This document shows, one piece after another, positions 40,211 through 48,935 of a stretch of DNA of 64,000 nt. Position 1 is the first letter of the stretch. Every line of letters begins with the position of its first letter. The stretch covers positions 1,116,001 to 1,180,000 of the forward strand of contig JAIXYZ010000013.1 in assembly GCA_027489955.1 (NCBI GenBank), read 5' to 3'. Below the pieces are notes generated by a model, which was not told where the DNA came from, searched no databases, and saw only the letters and a list, made by a program, of their open reading frames with translations. This DNA comes from Hyphomicrobiales bacterium. GTDB taxonomy: Bacteria; Pseudomonadota; Alphaproteobacteria; Rhizobiales; Beijerinckiaceae. Position numbers and translations under genes: made by a program.

Positions 40211-41339
40211 TCAGTCGATGTCCTCGACCTCGGCCGTCGTGCCGTAGACGCGCTGCGCCAGCGCGGCCTCCATGAACGGGTCGATCTCCCCATCCAGCAC
40301 GTCCGACGGCGTCGTCGACTGCACGCCCGTGCGCAGGTCCTTCACCAGCTGATACGGCTGCAGGACGTAGGACCGGATCTGGTGGCCCCAGCCGATATCG
40401 GTCTTGCTGGCGTTCTCGGCGTTGGCCTTGTCCTCGCGCTTCTTCAGCTCGAGTTCGTAGAGCCGGGCGCGCAGCATGTCCCACGCCTTGGCGCGGTTCT
40501 TGTGCTGGGAGCGCTCCTGCTGGCAGCCCACCACGATGCCCGTCGGGATATGGGTAATGCGCACCGCGGAATCGGTCGTGTTCACGTGCTGGCCGCCGGC
40601 GCCGGACGAGCGGAACGTGTCGATCCGGCAGTCCGATTCCTTGATCTCGATGGTGATCCGGTCGTCGATGACCGGATACACCCAGACCGAGGCGAAGCTC
40701 GTGTGGCGCCGGGCATTGGAATCGAACGGCGAGATGCGCACCAACCGGTGCACGCCCGATTCCGTCTTCAGCCAGCCATAGGCGTTGTGCCCCTTGATCT
40801 GGATCGTGGCGGACTTGATGCCCGCCTCCTCGCCGTCGGAGATTTCCAGCAGCTCGACCTTGAACTTGTTGCGCTCGCCCCAGCGCGTGTACATGCGCAG
40901 CAGCATGTTGGCCCAGTCCTGGCTCTCGGTGCCGCCCGCGCCGGAATGGACCTCCAGGAACGTGTCGTTTTGGTCGGCCTCGCCCGAGAGCAGCGTTTCC
41001 ACCTGCCGGCGGGCCGCTTCCTTCTCCAGCTCGCGGATCTGCTGCTCGCCCTCGGCAACGGTGGCCTCGTCGCCCTCCATCTCGCCGAGTTCGATCAGCG
41101 TCTGGGCGTCGTCGAGACCGCGCTCCAGCTGCTCGATCCCGGCAATGCTGGTTTCCAGATAGGTGCGCTCACGCATCGCCTTCTGGGCGGCGTCGCCATC
41201 GTTCCAGAAGCTCGGGTCCTCCGAGAGCGCGTTCAGCTCCGCGAGACGCTTTTTGGCCTGATCCCAGTCAAAGATGCCTCCTCAGCAGTCCGACGGACTG
41301 CTTGATGCTGTCGACGAGCGAAACGATTTCGGCGCGCAT
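40211..41339 (-). CDS. prfB: Peptide chain release factor 2, with programmed +1 frameshift
   Basis: RF2 ends translation at UGA and UAA. The reading starts at the ATG at 41339 ([23 protein letters not shown]), meets an in-frame TGA after 23 codons, and continues in the +1 frame as [22 protein letters not shown], giving 375 residues. The GGQ motif is in [18 protein letters not shown] and the stop-codon-reading SPF tripeptide in [10 protein letters not shown] call that begins at the later ATG (41176) would lose the N-terminal domain. It lies downstream of mrcA and ends close to the M23 gene, convergent. Confidence 0.97.
41267..41282 (-). promoter_or_regulatory. prfB: prfB programmed +1 frameshift site
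   Basis: On the minus strand the sequence is AGGAGG-CAT-CTT-TGA-C. An internal Shine-Dalgarno-like AGGAGG sits 3 bases before the slippery CTT, followed by the UGA stop and C. It has the same layout as the E. coli site. Low RF2 lets the ribosome slip forward at CTT, so RF2 controls its own synthesis. Confidence 0.96.
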
Positions 41340-41426
41340 GGAACCCTTCGCGATACAGGACGTGAGCGGGATAGCGACGCAAGGCGGCGGTGTAAACCGC
41401 CGCCTTGCCGCTCCGGTTGCGGTGGA

Positions 41427-43865
41427 TCAGTAGAGGCCGCCGGTGCCGACGCCGAGCGAGCGCTCGCCTTCCGGATACGCGGCCACCAGGCCATCGCCGG
41501 AAGGGTAGCTCTCGGGCGGCGCAGTGCCTGGCTTGAACGGCTCAAGGATCGTGTTGCCCTCGCCCGGGCCGGCGCGCAGGCCGGTGGAGGCGGAGACGCG
41601 GATCAGCTTGATGCCGGCAGGCACGCGGAACGGCGCGTCCGGCTTGTCCTTGAGCGCGAGCTTGATGAAGTCGCGGAAGACCGGCGCGGCGTACTGGCCC
41701 GCCGTCGCCGAATTGCCCAGCGACCGCGGCTTGTCGTAGCCGAGATAGATGCCCACGGCGAGGTCCGGCGAGAAGCCGACGAACCACACGTCCTTGGCAT
41801 CGTTGGTGGTGCCGGTCTTGCCGCCGAGATAGCGGCGGCCGGTTTCCTTCACGACCTGCGCGGTGCCGCGCTGCACGACGCCCTCGAGCATCGAGACCAC
41901 CTGGTAGGCGGTCAGCGTGTCGATGACCTGCTCGCGCTTGTCCACCAGCTTGGGCTCGGCCTGGCCGTTCCAGCCGCTGGCGACGCATGCCTCGCAGACC
42001 CGCTCGTCGTGGCGGTAGATGGTCTTGCCGTTGCGGTCCTGGATGCGGTCGATCAGCGTCGGCTTGATGCGCTTGCCGCCGTTCACGAACATCGAATAGG
42101 CGGTCGTCATGCGCAGGACCGTCGTCTCGCCCGCGCCGAGCGACATCGACAGGACCGGCAGCATCTCGTCGTAGACGCCGAAGCGGCGCGCATATTCGGC
42201 GACGGTGGGCATGCCCACGTCGCGCGCGAGCCGCACCGTCATGAGGTTCTTGGAATACTGGATGCCGTAGCGCAGCGTGCGCGGCCCGGCGAACTTGCCG
42301 TCATAGTTGGACGGCGACCAGATGCCGATGCCGGGGCCCTGGTCGATCTCGATGGGTCCGTCCATGACGATCGTCGAGGGCGTGTAGCCGTTGTCCAGCG
42401 CGCTCGCATAGACGAACGGCTTGAACGACGAACCAGGCTGGCGAAGGGCCTGGGTGGCCCGGTTGAATTCGCTCTGGTCGAACGAGAACCCGCCGATCAT
42501 CGCCAGCACGCGGCCGGTATGCGGGTCCATGACCGTGATGGCGCCGGACACTTCCGGGATCTGCCGCAGACGGTAGTGGCCCGGCTTGCCGTCGATCGCA
42601 TCGACATAGACGACATCGCCGATGTTCAGCACCTGCGAGACGCGCCCCTTGCGCGTCCAGCGGATGCCCTCGGGCCCGATCGTCCCCGTGTCGCGCTGGC
42701 GCGCCACCTGTCCCGAGGCCTCGCGGCCCGGCTGCAGGCCGATCCGGGCAGTGTCGCCGTCGACGCCGATCACGACCGCCAGCTTCCAGGGCTGCACGTC
42801 GCCCAGCGCCGGCACCTCGGCGATGACCTGGCCCCATTCGCGGCCGGCGATCGGCAGGTTCTGGATCGGGCCGCGCCAGCCCCGCGCCTCGTCGTAGCGC
42901 ACGAGCCCGTCCACCAGCGCCTTGCGGGCCATGCCCTGCAGCTTGGGATCGAGCGTGGTGCGGACCGACAGGCCGCCCTCGTAGAGCTTCTGCTCGCCGT
43001 ACCGGTCGGCCAGTTCGCGCCGGACCTCCTCGGCGAAGAAGCCGGCCGAATAGCTGTGCGGCGAGAGCGTCCGCGGCGTCACGCCGAGCGGCTGCTCCTT
43101 GGCACGGGCCGCGTCGGCCGCGGCGATGTAGCCGTTGTCGGCCATGCGATCGAGCACGTAGTTGCGGCGTTCGATGGCCCGATCGGTGTACCGGAACGGG
43201 TGCAGGTCTGACGGAGCCTTGGGCAGCGCGGCGAGATAGGCCATCTCCGCCAGCGTCAGCTCGTGGACGGACTTGCCCCAATAGCTCAGCGCCGCGGCCG
43301 CGACGCCGTAGCTGCCCTGCCCCGGCGCAGGCGCACCGAGGTAGATCTCGTTGAGATAGAGCTCGAGAATCTTGTCCTTGGAATAGACGCTCTCCAGCCG
43401 CAGCGCGACGAGGGCTTCCTTGATCTTGCGCTCGTAGTTCTGGTCGGGCGTGAGAAAGAAGTTCTTCGCCACCTGCTGGGTGATGGTCGAGGCGCCCTGC
43501 GGCCGCCGCCCGGAGGAGCGGTTGCGGAAATTGGTGATGACGGCGCGGACGATGCCCTCGGGATCGATGCCGCCGTGGCGGTAGAAGTTCTTGTCCTCGG
43601 CCGAGAGGAACGCCGCGATGAGCTGCTTGGGCATCGCCTGGATCGGCAGGTGCAGGCGGCGATAGCGCGCATATTCGCCCAGGAGCGAGCCGTCGCCCGC
43701 ATGGACGCGCGTCATCACCGGCGGCTCGTAATTTGCAAGTGCGGAATAGTCGGGCAGGTCCTGGGAGTATTTCCAGATGACGAAGCCGAGCACGCCCGCG
43801 CCGATGAAGAACACCACCGTGCCCAGCGCGAACGCGAAGCCGAGAAATCTGAGAATGAATCGCAT
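41427..43865 (-). CDS. mrcA: Penicillin-binding protein 1A (bifunctional)
   Basis: 812 residues. A short cytoplasmic end and one membrane helix (about 7-30) precede the glycosyltransferase domain, with AFLSAEDKNFYRHGGIDPEGI, RPQGASTITQQVAKNFFL and KDKILELYLNEIYLG. An OB-like insert follows, then the transpeptidase domain: SxxK in GSSFKPFVYASALDNGYTPST, SxN in YSKNLM, KTG in GGKTGTTNDAKDVW. It polymerises and crosslinks murein. Between the amidase gene upstream and prfB downstream on the same strand. Confidence 0.97.
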   Translation of the reverse strand: MRFILRFLGFAFALGTVVFFIGAGVLGFVIWKYSQDLPDYSALANYEPPVMTRVHAGDGSLLGEYARYRRLHLPIQAMPKQLIAAFLSAEDKNFYRHGGIDPEGIVRAVITNFRNRSSGRRPQGASTITQQVAKNFFLTPDQNYERKIKEALVALRLESVYSKDKILELYLNEIYLGAPAPGQGSYGVAAAALSYWGKSVHELTLAEMAYLAALPKAPSDLHPFRYTDRAIERRNYVLDRMADNGYIAAADAARAKEQPLGVTPRTLSPHSYSAGFFAEEVRRELADRYGEQKLYEGGLSVRTTLDPKLQGMARKALVDGLVRYDEARGWRGPIQNLPIAGREWGQVIAEVPALGDVQPWKLAVVIGVDGDTARIGLQPGREASGQVARQRDTGTIGPEGIRWTRKGRVSQVLNIGDVVYVDAIDGKPGHYRLRQIPEVSGAITVMDPHTGRVLAMIGGFSFDQSEFNRATQALRQPGSSFKPFVYASALDNGYTPSTIVMDGPIEIDQGPGIGIWSPSNYDGKFAGPRTLRYGIQYSKNLMTVRLARDVGMPTVAEYARRFGVYDEMLPVLSMSLGAGETTVLRMTTAYSMFVNGGKRIKPTLIDRIQDRNGKTIYRHDERVCEACVASGWNGQAEPKLVDKREQVIDTLTAYQVVSMLEGVVQRGTAQVVKETGRRYLGGKTGTTNDAKDVWFVGFSPDLAVGIYLGYDKPRSLGNSATAGQYAAPVFRDFIKLALKDKPDAPFRVPAGIKLIRVSASTGLRAGPGEGNTILEPFKPGTAPPESYPSGDGLVAAYPEGERSLGVGTGGLY

Positions 43866-44071
43866 CGTTCGTCCGGGCTCGCTGTCTCGTCTCGTGACCT
43901 ACCGGCCGGGCCGATCCGCCCGTCCGATGCTTACGCCCCTGCCAACGCCGCGTAACATACCATGATCCCTCGCGACAGGGGCGCGGGACCTCGGCGCGCC
44001 CGCCCGTGGCATGCCGGCCACAATGGCGAAGCGGCACCGTTCCGGACCGCCACCCGCGTTCTGCGCCGGGT
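43866..44071. other. Gap between the amidase gene and mrcA
   Basis: About 200 bases; it should hold the mrcA promoter and leader. I see no gene, no strong terminator and no clear repeat in it. Confidence 0.4.
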
Positions 44072-45325
44072 CTATGGTGAAACTGCGGCGCCGCGCACCA
44101 CCGCCGTCCGCTGCGCGAAATAGCGGCTGATGGCGCTGGCAATGGCGCCAGTCGCCTTGTCGCGCCATGCATCCGACTGCAGCAGCGCGATGTCCTCGTT
44201 GCTGGAGAGGTAGCCGAGCTCGATCAGGATCGAGGCGACGTCGGGTGCGGTGAGGACGCGGAAACCCGCCGAGCGGTGCGGGTTCTTGTTCAGGCGCATG
44301 GCGGAACCGGCGTCCTGCACCACCTGCTTGGCGATGTGCTGGGAGAACAGGCGCGTCTCTCGGCGCGTCAGGTCCGCCAGGATGCCGGACACCTCCTCCA
44401 TGGTCTCCGGCGATTCCGCGCCGGCGAGCGCATCCGCCTTGTTCTCCTTGTCGGCGAGTTCCTGCGATTCGACGTCCGTCGCGCGCTCTGAGCCGGTATA
44501 GACCGTCATGCCGCGCACCTTGGGGCTGGCGGACAGCGTGTCGGCATGGATCGACACGAACAGGTCCGCCTGGGCGCGCCGGGCGATGCGCACCCGCTCC
44601 CCGAGACTGACGAACACATCCGATTCGCGGGTCATCATCACGCGGTAGCGGCCGGTCGCCTCCAGCCGCGCCTTCAGCTTCTGGGCGAAGGAGAAGACGA
44701 TGTCCTTCTCGTTTACCCCGCCCTCGGCCATCGCGCCGGGATCGACGCCGCCATGGCCGGGATCGATGACGACGAGCGGCTTGGCCGCCGCCTGGGGATC
44801 GCGCGCGGGCGCGGCCGCCAGCGGCTCGCTCGCGGGGGCGGCCGCCGCGCGGGCCGCCTTGACGTAGGTGTCGCGGTCGGTGCCCGCCAGTTCGATCGTG
44901 AAGGCCGTGGACAGTCCGTCCGGCAGCGTCGTGTTGGTGACCGAGGCCACGAGCGCCGGACGGCGCAGATCGATCACGATGCGCGACTTGCCGGGCGCGA
45001 AGAGCCCCTGCCGGAAAGAGGAGACCAGCCCGTTGCGGGCCGGCGGGGCGGCATCCTTCACCTGGAAGTTCACCTCCGGCAGGTCGAGGACGATCCGGTC
45101 CGGGCGCTCAAGCGGGGTCACGACCGGGTGGACCGGGCGCGAGATGACGAAGGTGAGCCGGGCGGAACGCTCGGTCTGCTCGAGCCTTGCGGATACGGCA
45201 ACCGGAACGGCAGCCCGGGCGCCGCCCTCGGCCGCTGACGCGCGTCCGGCGAGGCCGCACAGCGCGGCAGCGGCGAGAATCGCCGCCAATCCAGCCCTGA
45301 GCGTATGAAAGCCCCCGCCCAACAT
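44072..45325 (-). CDS. amiC: N-acetylmuramoyl-L-alanine amidase (AMIN + Amidase_3)
   Basis: 417 residues with a signal peptide (about 1-31, AAILAAAALCGLAGRASA). An AMIN domain follows (about 45-150, with LTFVISRPVHPVVTPLERPDRIVLDLPEVNF), which targets the septum. The zinc-dependent amidase domain runs from about 185 (VVIDPGHGGVDPGA, HxH-type SIHADTLSASPKVRG, and RSAGFRVLTAPDVASILIELGYLSS with the catalytic Glu). It cuts the peptide from MurNAc during daughter-cell separation. Zn ligands appear complete. It is divergent from rne, across a long non-coding interval. Confidence 0.96.
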   Translation of the reverse strand: MLGGGFHTLRAGLAAILAAAALCGLAGRASAAEGGARAAVPVAVSARLEQTERSARLTFVISRPVHPVVTPLERPDRIVLDLPEVNFQVKDAAPPARNGLVSSFRQGLFAPGKSRIVIDLRRPALVASVTNTTLPDGLSTAFTIELAGTDRDTYVKAARAAAAPASEPLAAAPARDPQAAAKPLVVIDPGHGGVDPGAMAEGGVNEKDIVFSFAQKLKARLEATGRYRVMMTRESDVFVSLGERVRIARRAQADLFVSIHADTLSASPKVRGMTVYTGSERATDVESQELADKENKADALAGAESPETMEEVSGILADLTRRETRLFSQHIAKQVVQDAGSAMRLNKNPHRSAGFRVLTAPDVASILIELGYLSSNEDIALLQSDAWRDKATGAIASAISRYFAQRTAVVRGAAVSP

Positions 45326-45499
45326 CCTGATCCCGTTCGATCTTCGTCCCGCGCAGGCACCTGGCCTACAGGCGATGCCGCGTCATGCTGGACCGGCCGG
45401 GTTAAGGCTTCCTTAGGCATGACCGCCCGTCCCGGCGCGGATACCGGGCCGAAAGGATGGCGGGCGGTGCCGGGCTTGTCTGTCACCCTCAAGCATCAC

Positions 45500-45529
45500 T
45501 TGCCAAAATGCGTCATCCGTCTGTATTGA
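45500..45529 (+). promoter_or_regulatory. Possible rne promoter
   Basis: TTGCCA, 18-base spacer, TATTGA. Four to five of six matches in each box, lying in one of the few AT-richer spots of the interval. It would give a leader of about 610 bases. Weak evidence. Confidence 0.3.
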
Positions 45530-45784
45530 GCGTGACGCCGTGACGCGATGCCGGTCTGCCGGCTTGCGCCTGATCCTCCCCGAACGGCCCGGCGCGGCAT
45601 CCTCACGGAGTGAGACCGCAGCGGGACGTCGCAGGGCCGGAGCAAAAGACGGCCGTCGCCGAATCGCCCATAAAGGGCGCGTCCCTCCCCGGGACCTTCC
45701 AGCCGGACGTCCGCGACCGGCCGGATATTGCCTAAGGATTCGCCGCCGATGGCGCGACACGAAACGGGTTGGACTGGCAATGGC

Positions 45785-45924
45785 TCCGGAGCTGAACGCT
45801 CCGGACCGGCGTCGCTCCGGCCCCGTCGCCTCGTCGGCGGGTTTGTCCGGGCTCTCGCCCGGCCCGCCCTCGCCGTGCTTCGCCGCGGCATCGGTTCAAC
45901 CCTTTCCGCGCTCCGGCGCGGTTT
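45785..45924 (+). promoter_or_regulatory. Hairpin cluster in the rne leader
   Basis: Three perfect hairpins follow one another: TCCGGAGC-TGAAC-GCTCCGGA (45785-45805), CCGGGC-TCTC-GCCCGG (45847-45862) and CCGCGC-TCCG-GCGCGG followed by TTT (45906-45924). The third looks like a weak terminator. In E. coli, hairpins in the rne leader let RNase E cut its own mRNA and so limit its amount; a similar role is an inference here. Confidence 0.45.
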
Positions 45925-46148
45925 AACCGAACGACGCGGCGATCCCGCCTGCGCCGTCCTCCACGCTCCGGTTCCCGGACGCATCCGCGACCTTTGGCCG
46001 GTTCCGCGCGCTGTCGTCACCGACAGTCCGAACCTGGCATTCGCCACTTCCCCACGCCCGACTGCCGTCCTTCCACGACTGTCATTCCCGCGTTCGGATG
46101 TCTCGGCCACGCCACGGCCCGCCATGGTCGCATTTTCGAGAGACCACC

Positions 46149-48860
46149 ATGGCCAACAAAATGCTCATCGACGCCACGCATCCGGAGGAAACCCGGGTCG
46201 TGGTGACGCGCGGCCAGCGCGTCGAGGAATTCGACTTCGAGTCCGCATCGCGTAAGCAGCTCCGCGGCAACATCTATCTCGCCAAGGTCACGCGCGTGGA
46301 GCCCTCGCTCCAGGCGGCCTTCGTCGAGTATGGCGGCAACCGCCACGGCTTCCTCGCCTTCAGCGAGATCCACCCCGACTACTACCAGATCCCGGTCGCC
46401 GACCGGCAGGCGCTCCTCGAGGACGAGGCCCATGCCCGCCGCGAGGAGGAGGACGAGGACAACCAGAAGCGCGGCCGCCGCCGCTCGCGCAAGTCCGCGC
46501 CCGACGCCGTCGTCAGCGCCGATGCCGAGTCGTCCGGGGACGGCCACGAGGCGGGCCACGAGAATGGCGGCCATGAGGGCGGCGGCCATGAGAATGGCGG
46601 CCACGACCACGATCACGGCCACGAGGACGAGGTCATCGAGCATGTCGGCGGCGACGCGCTGGAGGAGGCCGTCGAGCGCCGCCGCCCGCCGCGCCGGCAG
46701 TACAAGATCCAGGAAGTGATCAAGCGCCGGCAGATCCTGCTGGTGCAGGTCGTCAAGGAGGAGCGCGGCAACAAGGGCGCCGCCCTCACGACCTACCTCT
46801 CCATCGCCGGCCGCTACTCGGTCCTGATGCCCAATACCGGCCGCGGTGGCGGCATCTCGCGCAAGATCACCAGCGCCGAGGACCGCAAGCGCCTCAAGGA
46901 GATCGCCCACGAGCTGGAAGTGCCGGAGGGCATGGGCGTCATCCTGCGCACGGCCGGGGCGTCCCGGACGAAGCCGGAGATCAAGCGCGACTTCGAGTAC
47001 CTGATGCGCGTCTGGGAGAACGTGCGCGAGCTGACGCTGAACTCCATCGCGCCGGCGCTCGTCCACGAGGAAGGCTCGCTGATCAAGCGCTCCATCCGCG
47101 ACCTCTACAACAAGGACATCGACGAGGTTCTGGTGGCGGGCGACGACGCCTACCGCGAGGCCAAGGACTTCATGCGCATGCTCATGCCGAGCCATGCCAA
47201 GGCCGTGAAGCTCTACAAGGACCCGCAGCCCCTCTTCGCCAAGCACGGCATCGAGGCGCAGCTCGACGCCATGTTCTCGAACCAGGTGACGCTGAAGTCG
47301 GGCGGCTACATCGTCATCAACCCGACCGAGGCGCTGGTCTCGATCGACGTGAATTCCGGGCGCTCCACCCGCGAGCACAACATCGAGGACACTGCCCTCA
47401 AGACGAACCTGGAGGCCGCGGAGGAGATTTCCCGCCAGCTCCGGCTGCGCGACCTCGCCGGCCTGATCGTCATCGACTTCATCGACATGGAGGAGCACCG
47501 GAACAACCGGGCCGTCGAGAAGAAGCTGAAGGACTGCCTCAAGAACGACCGGGCGCGCATCCAGGTCGGCCGCATCTCCGGCTTCGGCCTCATGGAGATG
47601 TCGCGCCAGCGCATGCGCACCGGCGTGCTGGAGAGCTCGTCGATCCCCTGCCCCCATTGCGGCGGCTCGGGCTCGGTGCGTGCGACGCCCTCCGTGGCGC
47701 TGCAGATCCTGCGCTCCATTGAGGAGGCGCTCATCAAGAGCGCCAGCCATAACCTCATCGTGCGCACGCGGACCGACGTGGCGCTCTACGTGCTCAACCA
47801 GAAGCGTTCGCATCTGGCCGCGCTCGAGGACCGTTTCGGCGTCACCGTGACGATCCGTGGGGACGACACGCTGGGCAGCCCGTCGATCTTCGCGGTCGAG
47901 AAGGGCGAGCCCTCCACCGGCGAGCCCCGCATCACCCGCGTCACGGCCACTGCCGTGGACGCTGCCGACGAGATCGAGGATGCCGCCGCCGAGGCGGAGG
48001 ACGAGATCGAGGCAGAGGCCGAGACGGATGGCCCGGCTCCCCGCCGGGACGCCCGGCCCGAGGGCGAGCGCGGCGACGACGCCGGAGGCCGCCGCCGCAG
48101 GCGTCGCCGCCGGCGGCGCGGCCGTGGCGGCGAGCGCGAGGGCCAGGAGCATCGCGCCGAGGACGGCTCCCGCGAGGACAACGGCGATCATGCCGGGTCC
48201 GATGCCGAAGCCGATGGCGAGGGCGGCGAGGACAGGCCGGAAGCGGCCGCGGGCGAAAACGGCAACGGCGAGGACGGCCGCGGCCGTCGCCGCCGCCGCG
48301 GTCGCCGCGGCGGTCGTCGTGGCCGCCGCGAGAACGGCGAGGGCTTCGAGGCCGGTGCCGCCGAGGGTGGCGAGGCGGCCCTGACGGCCGAGGCCGGGGA
48401 CGACGCCGTGATCACCGCCGCGCAAGCCGAGCCGGAGCCCGCGCCGGAGCCGGTCGCCGAGGAAAAGCCCAGGCGAGGCGGACGCCGTCGCAAGGCCGAG
48501 GCCGCCGAGGCCGAGACTGCGCCCGAGGTCCCGTCCGAGCCGGCCGCCAAGCCTGCCCGGTCGCGTGCCGCCAAGGCGGCCAAGGCCGAGGCCCCCGCCG
48601 AAGCGGAAGCCGAGGCTCCGGCCAAGCCGGCCCGGCGGACGCGCGCCAAGGCGAAGGCCGAAGTGGAGGCCATCGTCGCCGGGGCGGCTGCCGAGCCGCC
48701 CGCTGCGGAACCGGCCGCCGCCGCCATCGAGCCCGAGCCGCGCAAGCCGGCTCGCGAGCCCCAGGCCGTTGTGCTGACGGCTCCGGAAGAGGATCCCAAC
48801 CGGCCCAAGCGCTCCGGCTGGTGGGCCAAGGCCAAGTCGGCCCTCTCCGGCGGGGATTGA
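46149..48860 (+). CDS. rne: Ribonuclease E
   Basis: 903 residues from MANKMLIDATHPEETRVVV. The catalytic half runs to about residue 600: S1 domain split by an insertion, 5'-sensor region, DNase-I-like active site (ETLVSIDVNSGRSTREHNIEDTALKTNLEAA with the Mg Asp, and IVIDFIDME), and the Zn-link CPHCGGSG. The insertion in the S1 domain (about 97-168) is acidic and basic by turns and carries a His/Gly-rich tract (HEAGHENGGHEGG...) at about 133-158. The C-terminal 300 residues are Arg, Ala, Glu and Lys-rich and disordered, ending in PKRSGWWAKAKSALSG, like the GWW docking tail that binds PNPase in Caulobacter. Confidence 0.96.
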   Translation: MANKMLIDATHPEETRVVVTRGQRVEEFDFESASRKQLRGNIYLAKVTRVEPSLQAAFVEYGGNRHGFLAFSEIHPDYYQIPVADRQALLEDEAHARREEEDEDNQKRGRRRSRKSAPDAVVSADAESSGDGHEAGHENGGHEGGGHENGGHDHDHGHEDEVIEHVGGDALEEAVERRRPPRRQYKIQEVIKRRQILLVQVVKEERGNKGAALTTYLSIAGRYSVLMPNTGRGGGISRKITSAEDRKRLKEIAHELEVPEGMGVILRTAGASRTKPEIKRDFEYLMRVWENVRELTLNSIAPALVHEEGSLIKRSIRDLYNKDIDEVLVAGDDAYREAKDFMRMLMPSHAKAVKLYKDPQPLFAKHGIEAQLDAMFSNQVTLKSGGYIVINPTEALVSIDVNSGRSTREHNIEDTALKTNLEAAEEISRQLRLRDLAGLIVIDFIDMEEHRNNRAVEKKLKDCLKNDRARIQVGRISGFGLMEMSRQRMRTGVLESSSIPCPHCGGSGSVRATPSVALQILRSIEEALIKSASHNLIVRTRTDVALYVLNQKRSHLAALEDRFGVTVTIRGDDTLGSPSIFAVEKGEPSTGEPRITRVTATAVDAADEIEDAAAEAEDEIEAEAETDGPAPRRDARPEGERGDDAGGRRRRRRRRRRGRGGEREGQEHRAEDGSREDNGDHAGSDAEADGEGGEDRPEAAAGENGNGEDGRGRRRRRGRRGGRRGRRENGEGFEAGAAEGGEAALTAEAGDDAVITAAQAEPEPAPEPVAEEKPRRGGRRRKAEAAEAETAPEVPSEPAAKPARSRAAKAAKAEAPAEAEAEAPAKPARRTRAKAKAEVEAIVAGAAAEPPAAEPAAAAIEPEPRKPAREPQAVVLTAPEEDPNRPKRSGWWAKAKSALSGGD

Positions 48861-48884
48861 CGCAGACCGGCACCCGCAACGCGA

Positions 48885-48909
48885 AACGCGCCCTCACGGG
48901 CGCGTTTTT
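48885..48909 (+). terminator. Intrinsic terminator after rne
   Basis: AACGCGCCC, loop TCAC, GGGCGCGTT running into TTT. The perfect stem begins about 25 bases after the rne stop and ends in a T run (48905-48909). Confidence 0.92.
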
Positions 48910-48935
48910 CGTTTCCGGCCACAGGTTCGGCGCGC

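Larger units (their letters stand above)
45326..46148. other. Long non-coding interval holding the amiC promoter and the rne 5' leader
   Basis: About 820 bases without a convincing gene; open frames on both strands have neither family similarity nor ribosome binding sites. The right-hand part is probably the RNase E leader, with three compact hairpins described separately. A weak promoter pair TTGCCA (45500-45505) and TATTGA (45524-45529) with an 18-base spacer could start it. Nothing like a tRNA, 6S, SRP or tmRNA gene is visible. Confidence 0.6.

Noticed and set aside
40211-41176. prfB as a 321-residue protein starting at 41176
   Set aside because: The upstream frame plus the AGGAGG/CTTTGAC slip site restores the missing N-terminal domain.
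45540-46125. Protein genes in the 820-base interval before rne (frames on both strands)
   Set aside because: No ribosome binding sites or recognisable domains, and Arg/Pro-rich composition of random GC-rich frames.
46017-48425. An 802-codon open frame opposite rne
   Set aside because: Antisense reading of the RNase E repeats, Ala/Val/Leu-rich with no motif and no ribosome binding site.
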